Positions 27,683 to 37,600 of a stretch of DNA of 64,000 nt are shown here, piece after piece. The notes below the pieces were generated by a model. It saw only the letters and a list, made by a program, of their open reading frames with translations, did not search any database and had not been told where the DNA came from. Position 1 is the stretch's first letter, and each line of letters starts with the position of its first letter. The translations under genes were made by a program, and so were the position numbers. The stretch spans positions 3,048,881-3,112,880 of the forward strand of contig NZ_FXAM01000001.1 in NCBI RefSeq assembly GCF_900155475.1, in the 5' to 3' direction. Origin of the DNA: Methylomagnum ishizawai. GTDB lineage: Bacteria > Pseudomonadota > Gammaproteobacteria > Methylococcales > Methylococcaceae.

Positions 27683-28144
27683 ATGCTCCTGCTTGTCCTC
27701 GCCTTCCTGGTCCTGGCCCTCGCGTTCTGGGCGGGGCGGCGCTTCCTCGACCCCGCGGCGAACCCCGCCGCCCAAAGACTCCGCGGCGGCCTACCCTGGC
27801 TCCTGGTCTTGTTGATGGTGGCGCTCCTCAGCCTGGGCCGGGGCAATCCGCTGGGCGGGTTCCTGTTGCTGGGGACGCTGTTCGGGTTGCCCGCGTTGCG
27901 GCTTTATTGGCAACGGCTGGGCCGGGCGTCGCCCGCCTCCGAACCCGGACGCCCCGCCCGGCCGGGAGGGCGGATGGATGTCGAGGAAGCCCGGCAAATC
28001 CTGGGCGTCCCGCCCGGTGCCAGCCGCGAGGACATCATCGCCGCCCACCGCCGTTTGATGCAGCGCCTGCACCCGGACCGGGGCGGTTCGGATTATCTGG
28101 CGGCGCAAATCAACCAGGCCAAGGCCGTGCTGCTGGGGTCTTGA
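27683..28144 (+). CDS. Membrane-anchored C-terminal J-domain protein
   Basis: 153 residues. Two hydrophobic segments (about 1-18 and 34-68) precede a cytoplasmic J domain at the very C-terminus (about 98-153). It has VEEARQILGVPPGAS, then AHRRLMQRLHPDRGG with the HPD motif needed to stimulate Hsp70. The order (membrane part first, J domain last) is like mitochondrial Pam18/TIM14 and bacterial DjlC-type proteins, not DnaJ. It could bring an Hsp70 to the inner membrane. I start at the ATG at 27683, where the hydrophobic segment begins. Much longer upstream frames are GC artefacts. Confidence 0.83.
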   Translation: MLLLVLAFLVLALAFWAGRRFLDPAANPAAQRLRGGLPWLLVLLMVALLSLGRGNPLGGFLLLGTLFGLPALRLYWQRLGRASPASEPGRPARPGGRMDVEEARQILGVPPGASREDIIAAHRRLMQRLHPDRGGSDYLAAQINQAKAVLLGS

Positions 28145-28275
28145 AGATCGGAAACCCGCCGTCACGCCGATTTCCCCATAAATCCTCCATAATTTCTATA
28201 TTTCCATCGCACCCCGCCCGAAGCCCACGAACGGGCCTAATCTCAAAGCGATACGATAGCCAAGGAACCACATCC

Positions 28276-29916
28276 ATGAGCAGTATTCCCAAACGCGCCG
28301 ACCTGACCCGCCCCGCCGATCTGCTAAAGCACGACCACGGCACCGGCCCTTTCCGCACCCAACGCCCCGTCTATCTCGACCTGCTGCCGCCTTGTAACAA
28401 CGCCTGCCCCGCCGGGGAAAACATCCAGGCTTGGCTGGCCCAGGTGCAAGCCGGTCGCTATCACCTAGCCTGGCAAACCCTGATGCGCGACAACCCCATG
28501 CCCGCCGTGCATGGCCGGGTCTGCTACCACCCGTGCGAAAGCGGCTGCAACCGCGCCGGGGTCGATTCCCCGGTCAGCATCCACGCGGTGGAACGCTTCC
28601 TGGGCGATATGGCTTTGAAAGAAGCTTGGAAGATCGAACCCGACGCCCCGCCCAGCGGCCAGCGGGTGTTGGTGGTCGGGGCGGGACCGAGCGGCTTGTC
28701 CGCCGCCTACCATCTGGCCCGCCTGGGCCACCAGGTGGAAATCCGCGAGGCCGGGCCGGTCGCGGGCGGCATGATGCATTTCGGCATCCCGGCCTATCGG
28801 CTCCCACGGGCGGAGCTGATGGCCGAAATCCACCGCATCGAGTCGCTGGGCGTCAAGATCGTGCTGAACCACAAGGTCGAGAACCTCCTGGCCGAGATGC
28901 AAGCGGGTGGCTTCGACGCCGCCTTCACCGCCGTCGGGGCGCATCTGAGCAAGCGGGTGGAGATTCCGGCCCGCGACGCCGGGAAGATTCTGGACGCGGT
29001 CAGCTTCCTACGCGAGGCCAACCTGGGCGAGGCTCCGTTGCTCGGACGCCGGGTGGCCATATACGGCGGCGGCAACACCGCCATGGACGCGGCCCGCACC
29101 GCCAAACGCCTGGGCGCGGAACAAGCCCTCATCATCTACCGCCGCGACCGCGCGCATATGCCGGCCCATTCGTTCGAGGCCGACGAAGCGATCTCGGAAG
29201 GCGTCAAGATCAACTGGCTGCGCACCATCAAGGAAATCACCGAGGACCGCATCACGGTCGAAATCATGCAGATCAACGCCGAGGGCTACCCAGAATCGAC
29301 CGGCGAATTCGAGACCCTGGAAGCCGACGCCCTGATCCTGGCCTTGGGCCAGGACACCGACACGGGGTTCCTCAAGGAGATTCCCGGCATCGCCTTCAAG
29401 AAGGACGGCACGGTAGTGGTGGATCAAAACATGATGACTGGGCACGCCGGGATTTTCGCGGGCGGCGACATGGTGCCGAGCGAGCGCACCGTGACCGTGG
29501 CCGTGGGCCATGGCAAGCAAGCCGCCCGTTGCATCGACGCCTATTTGCGCGACGCCGTTTATGTGAAAGTACCCAAGCACGAGGTGGTCGGCTTCGACAA
29601 GTTGCACCTGTGGTATTTCACCGAGGCCGAGCAGCGCCAGCAGGATGAGTTGGCACTGGAAAAACGCCGCTATGGTTTCAAGGAAGTGGTGGCGGGTTTG
29701 GCGGAGGGCGAGGCGGTGTTCGAGGCCAAGCGCTGTTTTTCCTGCGGCAATTGCTTCGAGTGCGACGGCTGCTACGGCGCTTGCCCGGAACAGGCCATCC
29801 TCAAACTGGGACCGGGCAAGCGCTACCGCTACGACTATGAGCGTTGCACCGGCTGCATGGCCTGCTTCGAGCAATGCCCTTGCCATGCCATCGAGGTGGA
29901 GGCGGAACCGGCCTGA
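28276..29916 (+). CDS. GltD-like NAD(P)-binding Fe-S oxidoreductase fused to a ferredoxin domain
   Basis: 546 residues. The N-terminus (about 35-105) has the Cys clusters of the glutamate synthase small-subunit type, PPCNNACPAG and CYHPCESGCNR. An FAD Rossmann motif (VVGAGPSGLSAAYHLA, near 135) and an NAD(P) motif (AIYGGGNTAMDAA, near 260) follow. The C-terminus has a two-cluster ferredoxin domain, with CFSCGNCFECDGCYGACP and CTGCMACFEQCP. It would move electrons between NAD(P)H and a partner, as GltD does for glutamate synthase or as in 2-oxoacid:ferredoxin systems. No large subunit is next to it, so the electron acceptor is unknown. The start is the ATG at 28276. Confidence 0.85.
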   Translation: MSSIPKRADLTRPADLLKHDHGTGPFRTQRPVYLDLLPPCNNACPAGENIQAWLAQVQAGRYHLAWQTLMRDNPMPAVHGRVCYHPCESGCNRAGVDSPVSIHAVERFLGDMALKEAWKIEPDAPPSGQRVLVVGAGPSGLSAAYHLARLGHQVEIREAGPVAGGMMHFGIPAYRLPRAELMAEIHRIESLGVKIVLNHKVENLLAEMQAGGFDAAFTAVGAHLSKRVEIPARDAGKILDAVSFLREANLGEAPLLGRRVAIYGGGNTAMDAARTAKRLGAEQALIIYRRDRAHMPAHSFEADEAISEGVKINWLRTIKEITEDRITVEIMQINAEGYPESTGEFETLEADALILALGQDTDTGFLKEIPGIAFKKDGTVVVDQNMMTGHAGIFAGGDMVPSERTVTVAVGHGKQAARCIDAYLRDAVYVKVPKHEVVGFDKLHLWYFTEAEQRQQDELALEKRRYGFKEVVAGLAEGEAVFEAKRCFSCGNCFECDGCYGACPEQAILKLGPGKRYRYDYERCTGCMACFEQCPCHAIEVEAEPA

Positions 29917-30123
29917 ACCTTTTCCCTTCCCGCAACGCGCCCGGTGGTCACACGCCGCCGGGCATAGCCCAAAACCCAAGGTGCGGCGGACCTACGATCC
30001 CCTGCGCCTGACCTCCAAGCCCCGTACCCACACCTTCCCACCGATGCTAAGCTGACCCAAAGCCTAGACGTCGCGCCCACTCAACACCCCAAATTTTCAG
30101 CATCCCACACGGAGGAATCTGCC

Positions 30124-30903
30124 ATGGGCTATGCCTTTTTCGCCTTCACCCTCACCCTCCTGCTGTTCCTGGGAATGCTGTCCTTGCTGGAAATCGGCAG
30201 GCGCATCGGCAACCGGCGGCAGGCGGTGGACCCCGAAGGGGCCAGGGCCGGCACCGGCACGGTCGAAAACGCGGTGTTCGCCCTGCTCGGCCTCTTGATC
30301 GCCTTCACCTTCTCCGGCGCGACCCACCGCTTCGACGACCGGCGCGACTTGATCGTCGAGGAAGCCAACGACATCGGCACCGCCTATCTGCGGCTGGACC
30401 TCCTGCCGGAAGCGGCGCGGCCCCGCCTGAAGGAATTGCTCCGGCACTATGTGGACACCCGGATCGAGGTCTACCGCAAAATCAGGGACACCACTGCCTT
30501 CCAGACGGAACTGTCCCGGTCCAACGCCCTGCAAGGGGAAATCTGGCGGGAAGCGGTCGCGGCCTCCGCAGCCCAAGGCGCGGCGACGGACGCCACCAAA
30601 TTGCTGCTGCCCGCCCTGAACACCATGTTCGACATCACCACCACCCGGACCATGGCCAACCTGCTACATCCACCCTTCGTCATCTACCTGATGCTGTTCG
30701 GCGTGGCCTTGGTCAGCGCCTTGCTGGCGGGTTACGGCATGGCAGGCAGTCGTTCACGCAACTGGCTGCACATGATCGGTTTTGCCCTGGTCCTGGCGGC
30801 GGCGGTTTATGTCACCCTCGACCTCGAATTCCCACGCCGGGGCTTGGTCCGGGTGGACGACTTCGACCAAGCCTTGATCGGCCTGCGCAATGGGATGAAA
30901 TAA
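30124..30903 (+). CDS. DUF4239 / bestrophin-like membrane protein
   Basis: 259 residues with a membrane helix at about 3-21, a second at about 55-70, a soluble helical loop with EEANDIGTAYLRLDLLP, and two further helices near 180-200 and 218-236. The motif with paired acidic residues after the second helix and the late PPFVIYLMLFG helix fit the bestrophin-like DUF4239 family, whose members are supposed to be ion channels. A ribosome site (GGAGG) precedes the ATG by about 9 bases. It looks monocistronic: 207 bases before it and 305 after it carry no gene. Confidence 0.75.
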   Translation: MGYAFFAFTLTLLLFLGMLSLLEIGRRIGNRRQAVDPEGARAGTGTVENAVFALLGLLIAFTFSGATHRFDDRRDLIVEEANDIGTAYLRLDLLPEAARPRLKELLRHYVDTRIEVYRKIRDTTAFQTELSRSNALQGEIWREAVAASAAQGAATDATKLLLPALNTMFDITTTRTMANLLHPPFVIYLMLFGVALVSALLAGYGMAGSRSRNWLHMIGFALVLAAAVYVTLDLEFPRRGLVRVDDFDQALIGLRNGMK

Positions 30904-31208
30904 CCCGCCCGCATCCGGCCTGGATGGCCACGCCCCAACCCCACCGCACACTGTCACCCGGATTGGGCCAAGCTTCCGCCCGCTATGGCCGATCTCATCG
31001 CGCCCTATCGATACCCCGCCCTCTTGCTTGACAGCCCCGCCAATTTAATTTGACGGCTATACTTGGAGTGACCCGCCGCGCTCGCCGCCTATCTGATTTT
31101 GCAACGCATCAGTGTCGGATCAATACCGACACATCCCCACCCAACCGAGCGGTCATCGGCTCCGGTCACGCCCTTGGAATCCATCCAACCTCAAGGGGGA
31201 AACAAGCC
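30904..31208 (+). other. Intergenic region of 305 bp upstream of the orphan membrane protein
   Basis: No gene is visible. A TTGACA (31028-31033) and a TATACT (31058-31063) are present, but they are 24 bases apart, too far for a standard sigma-70 promoter. The final stretch becomes AT-richer, as does the following gene. AAGGGGGA at 31193-31200 is the ribosome site of the next gene. Confidence 0.45.
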
Positions 31209-34200
31209 ATGGCCGAAAACAACCAAAACGATGGCAAATTCGGGTTTCCATTCGCCAATTTGGGCAGCGTATTAGCGCTGGTGCTAGCGGGCACGTTATT
31301 CATCGGACAAACCCCCTATAACCAAAGCCGACCCAACGGACCCGATATTCAATCCAAGCCTTCGGAGCCACTGCACGAAGTCGAGGCCCGGCTTTGGCAA
31401 GACCCGTTCGAGGCGGCAGAGGCGCATGAGGTGCGGGATAAGGATAAGGATAAAGACGGACATGACGACCACTTTGGCCATGACCTAAAGGCCCTTACCC
31501 AGGAAATCCAAAATAAACTCGATGCCAGAGAACAACCACAGGGGGAGCAAAAAGTTATCGCGGTGATGCTGCCGGATGGGCACTATTTCGAGGAAGCAGA
31601 GACCCGGCGGCGCTTGCGCTATGCGGTTTTATCTGGTTTCGACGCGGCGAAGCGCTATCAATCCGACGAACCCGAGCATATCCATTACGTTTATTTTTCC
31701 CTAGGCAAGGATAAAGAATCCAAAGCCATCTACGAGTGGATGACTTATAAGCCGGTCGGGGAGCATGAAAACCGCCCTCCGGCAAAAAACGAAGAGCTTA
31801 AAGAAATATCCAAACCAGATCACCCATCAATTTTAGTTCTATGGCTCAACCAAAAAGACTTCAAAATCACGCCCTATCAAAATTTGATAAGTCTTTTTGA
31901 GAAAATTGTTCAATCAGATTTATTCACGCTTAATATCGCGGTACTCGGCCCCAAAGATTCAGAGGGCCTACAGGATTTAACCAATGAAGTATTAACTAGC
32001 GCTAACCTTGATAGAAAAAGCTCTTTCGATAATTTATCATGCAAAAAACCCAACCACAATAATCGCCTCGCATTCAGCTTTTATTCCCCCGCAGCAACCG
32101 CGCAAGAAAACATTTTGCTAAAAGCCATCGGCGATAATCACAACCTATCTGAATACTTTGAAAATTGCGAAGACAAAATACGCTTTATCAGAACCACCCC
32201 GACAGACGAGGCGTTGGGCAGAACACTCAAAATGGAGCTAGCTTTACGCGGCGTACAATCAAACCCGAGAAATCATATAGTATTACTATCGGAATGGGAT
32301 ACTTTGTATTCTTGGCATTTACCACGGACATTCGCGCAACTACTCAATAATAAAGACTCCGGCTGCACGAAAGCTTTAAATTTAGAGCAAATGGCCGGGA
32401 GCGATTGCATCCATTTATTCAGATACTTACGCGGCCTGGACGGCGAAAAACGTCAAGATAAAAGCGACGGCAAACCCGATAAAGCCAAAGACAAGAAAAA
32501 CAGCGGCACAACCAGCGCGGAAAGCCGGGAAAACATGGAGGATGCCGACGGGAACAGCCAATTCGACTATGTGCGACGACTCGCCCAAAAAATTAAAATC
32601 TTGGATGGGCACTGGCGTTCGGAAGGCAAAGGCTCGTTGCAAGCGGTAGGAATCCTCGGCAGCGATGTCTATGACAAGCTGTTGATTTTGGAAGCCATGC
32701 ATGACCTTTTCCCCGATGTGTTGTTCTTCACCAACGACATGGATGCCCGCTATCTCCATCCCAGCCAAAATCAATGGGCACGGAACCTGATCGTGGTCTC
32801 CGGGTTTGGATTGGAACTAGAGGCTGGCTTACAGAAGGATATACCGCCGTTTCGGAGCAGTTTGCAGACGGCATATTTCTTGGCGACACAAGCCGCCTTG
32901 AACGATCCAGGAATTTCCCAGAAAGCAATTTCAAAGGCGCTAAGCGACAAAGGGGCGAGGATATTCGAAATCGGTAGAACCATGGAATTCCATCTGAATG
33001 AACCGCAAAAAATCGGGGAGCCCTGTCAAGACATAAAAAACTGCGATAACATCCATGCCACACCTAAAAACCTCGGGCTACATCTTGCTTGGCAAACTTG
33101 GCTGTTAGAATTTTTAAGCTTTACAATACCACTGACTTTTCTTTATACGCTCCCCACCGCTAGAAATTTCATGGGGCAGTTAATTGGCGTTCTGTTTTCA
33201 ATACACATTGCGATCTACATTTTGCTTTGTCTACTTCTAGCCGAATCAATCCCACTGATCGCCATCGTGTTAACAGCTAGCCTAGCGATCTCGATACTCT
33301 CATCCATCAACAGAAATACACCACCAAAGACCAACAAACGCTTTACACATATCACAACATTTATATTTAGTTATTTGATAATATATTCAGCCATCATATT
33401 AGTCTTTGTCCAAGCCGGAAGGATCACAGAAGAACCCTTCGCATTTACTGAAGGCGTCAGCATGTGGCCTACAGAGTTACTACGTCTTATCGCATGGATT
33501 TTGGCAAGTTATTCCATTATCGATTCATGCCAATTTTCGGAAAGAATGAAAACATGGATAATCAACAAGGCGGGCAAAAGAAATTATGAACACCATCTGA
33601 ACCCAGACGATCAAGGAGCGTGCTCCGCAAACAATCCCAAAAAAGATCCGCTAGTCAATTGGCTACAGTGGAATACCTCGAAGTGCCGCCTATCCCGCGC
33701 ATTTTTATTTGCCGCTTTATTTTATTTTGTCTGCTATCTAATCATCCAAATTCACGAACCCAATATTCCATATCGTGGCGAAAACATAAAGACCATCGAC
33801 CAAACGCTACTGCTAGGATTATTGGTACCCAGCTTCAGTCTATTATTATTCCTCGTGACCGACGCCGCGCAGACCGCGACCCAGTTGATAGAAGCCATCG
33901 CCAAATCGGAACACCTGACACAATGGCCACCCTTCGCTTGGAAAGCCTTCGTGGAGGAAATCAAAATCCCCCAGGACAACTTGCACGAATGGATCAGCGT
34001 CCATTTCGTCGGGAAACTGACCGAGGAAATCAATACAATCATGGCCTACCCATTTTTGGTCTTGGTCCTCATGGTATTGGCCCGGTCCAGTTATTTCGAC
34101 CACTGGGTCACGCCCTTGGGTTTGAAATTGGTCATCGGCGCGAGCGCCGCCTATCTACTGTATTGCGATTATCGACTCAAAAAAGCCGCGGACGCGGCCT

Positions 34201-34439
34201 GCAAGAACGCCCTGAAATGCTTGAACCGGCGGATCATCCAATATAAGGGCGAGAAAAACGACCCCCTGGTCGGCCAGCTCGAATACCTCGTCCCCCTGAT
34301 CCAGCAATGCAACCAAGGCGCGTTCCGTCCTTTCACCCAAAGGCCGATCTTCCTGAGCAGCCTGCCGCTCCTAGCCGCCATGGCGGTGGACTTCACCGAC
34401 AACCTGCCGCTGTTGATCAAGCTGTTCGGCTTCGGTTAA
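31209..34439 (+). CDS. Orphan 1076-residue protein: one N-terminal helix, large soluble domain, C-terminal membrane domain
   Basis: I do not recognise the family. One helix at about 14-33 is followed by a soluble part of roughly 580 residues, then seven or eight membrane helices (about 634-987) and a charged tail. The soluble part contains alternating strand-helix segments (VIAVMLPDGHYF, NIAVLGPKDSEG, NHIVLLSEWDTLY, AVGILGSDVYDK, NLIVVSGFGLEL). They remind me of the two-lobed periplasmic binding fold; this is inference only. A Lys/Asp-rich insert lies at about 414-447. G+C falls strongly between 31.8 and 33.8 kb, suggesting foreign origin. The ATG at 31209 has a good ribosome site. It may sense a ligand outside the membrane. 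Confidence 0.7.
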   Translation: MAENNQNDGKFGFPFANLGSVLALVLAGTLFIGQTPYNQSRPNGPDIQSKPSEPLHEVEARLWQDPFEAAEAHEVRDKDKDKDGHDDHFGHDLKALTQEIQNKLDAREQPQGEQKVIAVMLPDGHYFEEAETRRRLRYAVLSGFDAAKRYQSDEPEHIHYVYFSLGKDKESKAIYEWMTYKPVGEHENRPPAKNEELKEISKPDHPSILVLWLNQKDFKITPYQNLISLFEKIVQSDLFTLNIAVLGPKDSEGLQDLTNEVLTSANLDRKSSFDNLSCKKPNHNNRLAFSFYSPAATAQENILLKAIGDNHNLSEYFENCEDKIRFIRTTPTDEALGRTLKMELALRGVQSNPRNHIVLLSEWDTLYSWHLPRTFAQLLNNKDSGCTKALNLEQMAGSDCIHLFRYLRGLDGEKRQDKSDGKPDKAKDKKNSGTTSAESRENMEDADGNSQFDYVRRLAQKIKILDGHWRSEGKGSLQAVGILGSDVYDKLLILEAMHDLFPDVLFFTNDMDARYLHPSQNQWARNLIVVSGFGLELEAGLQKDIPPFRSSLQTAYFLATQAALNDPGISQKAISKALSDKGARIFEIGRTMEFHLNEPQKIGEPCQDIKNCDNIHATPKNLGLHLAWQTWLLEFLSFTIPLTFLYTLPTARNFMGQLIGVLFSIHIAIYILLCLLLAESIPLIAIVLTASLAISILSSINRNTPPKTNKRFTHITTFIFSYLIIYSAIILVFVQAGRITEEPFAFTEGVSMWPTELLRLIAWILASYSIIDSCQFSERMKTWIINKAGKRNYEHHLNPDDQGACSANNPKKDPLVNWLQWNTSKCRLSRAFLFAALFYFVCYLIIQIHEPNIPYRGENIKTIDQTLLLGLLVPSFSLLLFLVTDAAQTATQLIEAIAKSEHLTQWPPFAWKAFVEEIKIPQDNLHEWISVHFVGKLTEEINTIMAYPFLVLVLMVLARSSYFDHWVTPLGLKLVIGASAAYLLYCDYRLKKAADAACKNALKCLNRRIIQYKGEKNDPLVGQLEYLVPLIQQCNQGAFRPFTQRPIFLSSLPLLAAMAVDFTDNLPLLIKLFGFG

Positions 34440-34622
34440 AGCGCAGGGGCGGCCAGCGCTCCGCGAGCGCACCACTCCGGTGCAGACCCCGCCCATCCAG
34501 TGCGCGCCGCCCCATCTTTTACACCGCCGTCCCCATCCAGCGCGTGATTCCGCCCTGTCTGGCATGTATTCTGCGTTCCGGCATTGCAACGGCCCCCTCT
34601 ACGCCCCTGGCGCGCCAACCAC

Positions 34623-34629
34623 AAGGAGA
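34623..34629 (+). promoter_or_regulatory. Ribosome binding site deciding a TTG start
   Basis: AAGGAGA lies 6 bases before the TTG at 34636, where similarity to transglutaminases also begins. No suitable ATG or GTG exists at that place, so the TTG is the likely start. Confidence 0.7.
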
Positions 34630-34635
34630 ACCCCC

Positions 34636-37600
34636 TTGGCGATACTCGTAGGCATCGAACACAGCACCCATTATCGGTACGACCGACCCATCTCGCTTTC
34701 GCCGCATGTGATCCGCCTGCGGCCCGCGCCGCATACCCGGACCCCGGTGCATGAATACCATCTCGACATCGAGCCGCAAAACCACCGCGTCTATTGGCAA
34801 CAAGACCCGTTCGGCAACACCGTGGCCCGCGTGGTGTTCCCGGAACAGGTGACGGAACTCAAGATCGGCGTGCGGCTGGTGGCGGAAATGACCGTCATCA
34901 ATCCCTTCGACTTCTTCGTCGAACAATACGCCGAGCATTATCCCTTCCAATACGATCCGCTGTTGCGCCACGAATTGGAGCCTTATTTCGAAGTGACCGA
35001 GCGCGGCCCCCTATTGATGGAATGGCTGGGCGGGGTCGAACGCCGCAAAATCCATATCAACGATTTCCTGGTCGCCATCAACCAGAAGCTACAACAGCAC
35101 ATCGGCTACACCATCCGCCTCGATCCTGGCATCCAGGCCTGCGAGGAAACCCTGGGGCTGCGTACCGGCTCCTGCCGCGACACCGGCTGGCTGTTGGTGC
35201 AAATCCTCCGGCACCTGGGACTCGCGGCCCGCTTCGTATCGGGCTACTTGATCCAGTTGACCGCCGACCAAAAAAGCCTGGACGGCCCGTCCGGCCCGGA
35301 ACAGGATTTCACCGACCTGCACGCCTGGACCGAGGTCTACATTCCCGGCGCGGGCTGGATCGGGCTGGACCCGACTTCCGGCTTGTTCGCGGGCGAGGGG
35401 CATATTCCTTTGGCCTGCACACCCGACGCGGTCAGCGCCGCGCCCGTGACCGGCTATACCGACAAGTGCGAAGTCATCGATTTCCGATTCGCCAACATCG
35501 TCAAGCGGGTGCATGAAGACCCCCGCGTCACCAAGCCCTATACCGAGGCGCAATGGGAAGATATCCGCCTCCTAGGTCGCCGGGTCGATGAGGAATTGCG
35601 GGAGTTGGGCGTGCGCCTGACCATGGGCGGCGAGCCGACCTTCGTGTCGATCGACGATATGGAAGGCCCGGAATGGAACACCGAAGCCTTGGGTTCCCAT
35701 AAGCGCGAGCGGGCCGGGGTACTACTGAAAGCCCTGCGCGAGCGCTTCGCGCCGGGGGGCTTGCTGCATTACGGCCAGGGCAAATGGTATCCGGGCGAAC
35801 CCTTGCCGCGCTGGGCCTTGGGGTGTTTCTGGCGGGCGGATGGAGCGCCGTTGTGGCGCGATGCCAGCCTGATCGCCGATGAAAAGCGCGATTATGGCTT
35901 CGGCCCGGTCGAAGCCCGCCGCTTCGCCGAGCGCCTGGCCGAGCGGCTGGGCGTGAACCCGGATCATCTCACCCCCGGCTTCGAGGACTGGATTTATTAC
36001 CTGTGGCGGGAAGCCAATCAACCGGCCAACTACGACGCCATCGCCCTGCCCGCCTCTCCGCGCTACAGCGACGACCTGGGTTTGGCCTTGTCGCGGGGTC
36101 TGGATCGCACCGTGGGCTATGCCCTGCCGATCCTATGGGATTGGAGCCGCAATGGCTGGCATTCCGCGCCCTGGCAATTCCCTTGCAACGCCATGTATTT
36201 GATGCCGGGCAATTCGCCCATGGGTTTGCGCCTGCCGATAGCCCGCCTGCCCTGGGCGGCGGAGGTCGAGGCGGAAACCTGGATCGAACCCCCCCCCCAG
36301 CCGCGCCCGCCCGAGCCTTTCCACCTGGGCACGGGCCAAGCGCCGGAACCGCCGAAACATCCCAAGCCCCTGGCCGCCGATGCCGCACCCGAAGCCATCC
36401 GCCAGCGTTTCAAACACTGGGTGGGCGTGCCGCACACCGCCTTGTGCATCGAACCGCGCCATGGACGGCTGCATATCTTCATGCCGCCTTTGAACCTGCC
36501 GGACCATTATGCCGCCCTGCTCACCGCCATCGAGAACACCGCCGCCGAATTCAGGATGCCGGTCATCATCGAGGGCTACGAGCCGCCCAACTCGTCCGCG
36601 CTCAAGTTCCTGAAGGTGACGCCCGACCCCGGCGTGATCGAGGTGAATATCCACCCGGCCGCCGATTGGGAAGCCTTGGAAGCCAATACCGTGGCCTTGT
36701 ACGAGGAAGCCCGGCTGACCCGGCTCGGCACCGAGAAATTCATGCTCGATGGTCGCCATACCGGCACCGGCGGCGGCAACCATGTCACCCTGGGCAGCGT
36801 GACGCCCCTCGACAGCCCGTTCCTGCGCCGTCCCGATGTGCTGCGCTCGCTGCTGACCTTCTGGCAACACCATCCTTCGCTGTCCTATCTGTTCTCGGGC
36901 ACCTTCATCGGGCCGACCTCGCAAGCGCCACGGGTGGACGAGCGGGGCTCGCACCTCCTGGACGAACTGGAAATCAGCCTGGACGAGATCGACAACGCCC
37001 TGCCCTGGGTGGTGGACCGGGCTTTGCGCAATTTCCTGTCCGACCTCACCGGCAACACCCACCGCGCCGAGTTCTGCATCGACAAGCTGCACTCGCCGGA
37101 TAGCGCGTCCGGGCGACAGGGCTTGCTCGAATTCCGCGGTTTCGAGATGCCGCCCCACGCCCAGATGAGTTTGGCGCAAATGCTGTTGCTCCGGGCCATG
37201 ATGGCGCATTTCTGGAAGACGCCCTACCGCCATCCCCTGATCCGCTGGGGTACCCGGCTGCACGACCGTTTCTTGTTGCCGCATTATGTCTGGGCCGATT
37301 TCCGCTCGGCCATCGCCGATCTGAACACGGGCGGGCACGGCTTCGATGCCGCGTGGTACGAACCCTTCCTGGAATTCCGCTTCCCGCATTACGGGCTGGT
37401 GCGCTACGAGGGCGTGACCCTCGAACTCCGCATGGCGCTGGAACCCTGGCTGGTGCTGGGCGAGGAAGCCGGGGCGCAACGCCAGGCGCGGGTGGTGGAT
37501 TCGGCGGTGGAGCGGCTGCAAGTCAAATGCTCGGGATTGGATACGGAACGCTACTTCGTCACCTGCAATGGCCGCCGCCTGCCGCTGCAAGCCACCGGAC

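Noticed and set aside
31028-31063. TTGACA and TATACT considered as a sigma-70 promoter for the orphan membrane protein
   Set aside because: The boxes are 24 bases apart instead of about 17, so they do not form a standard promoter.
34456-34470. Palindrome GCGCTC-CGC-GAGCGC after the orphan membrane protein considered as terminator
   Set aside because: No T-tract follows on either strand. It may be only a small hairpin or chance in GC-rich DNA.
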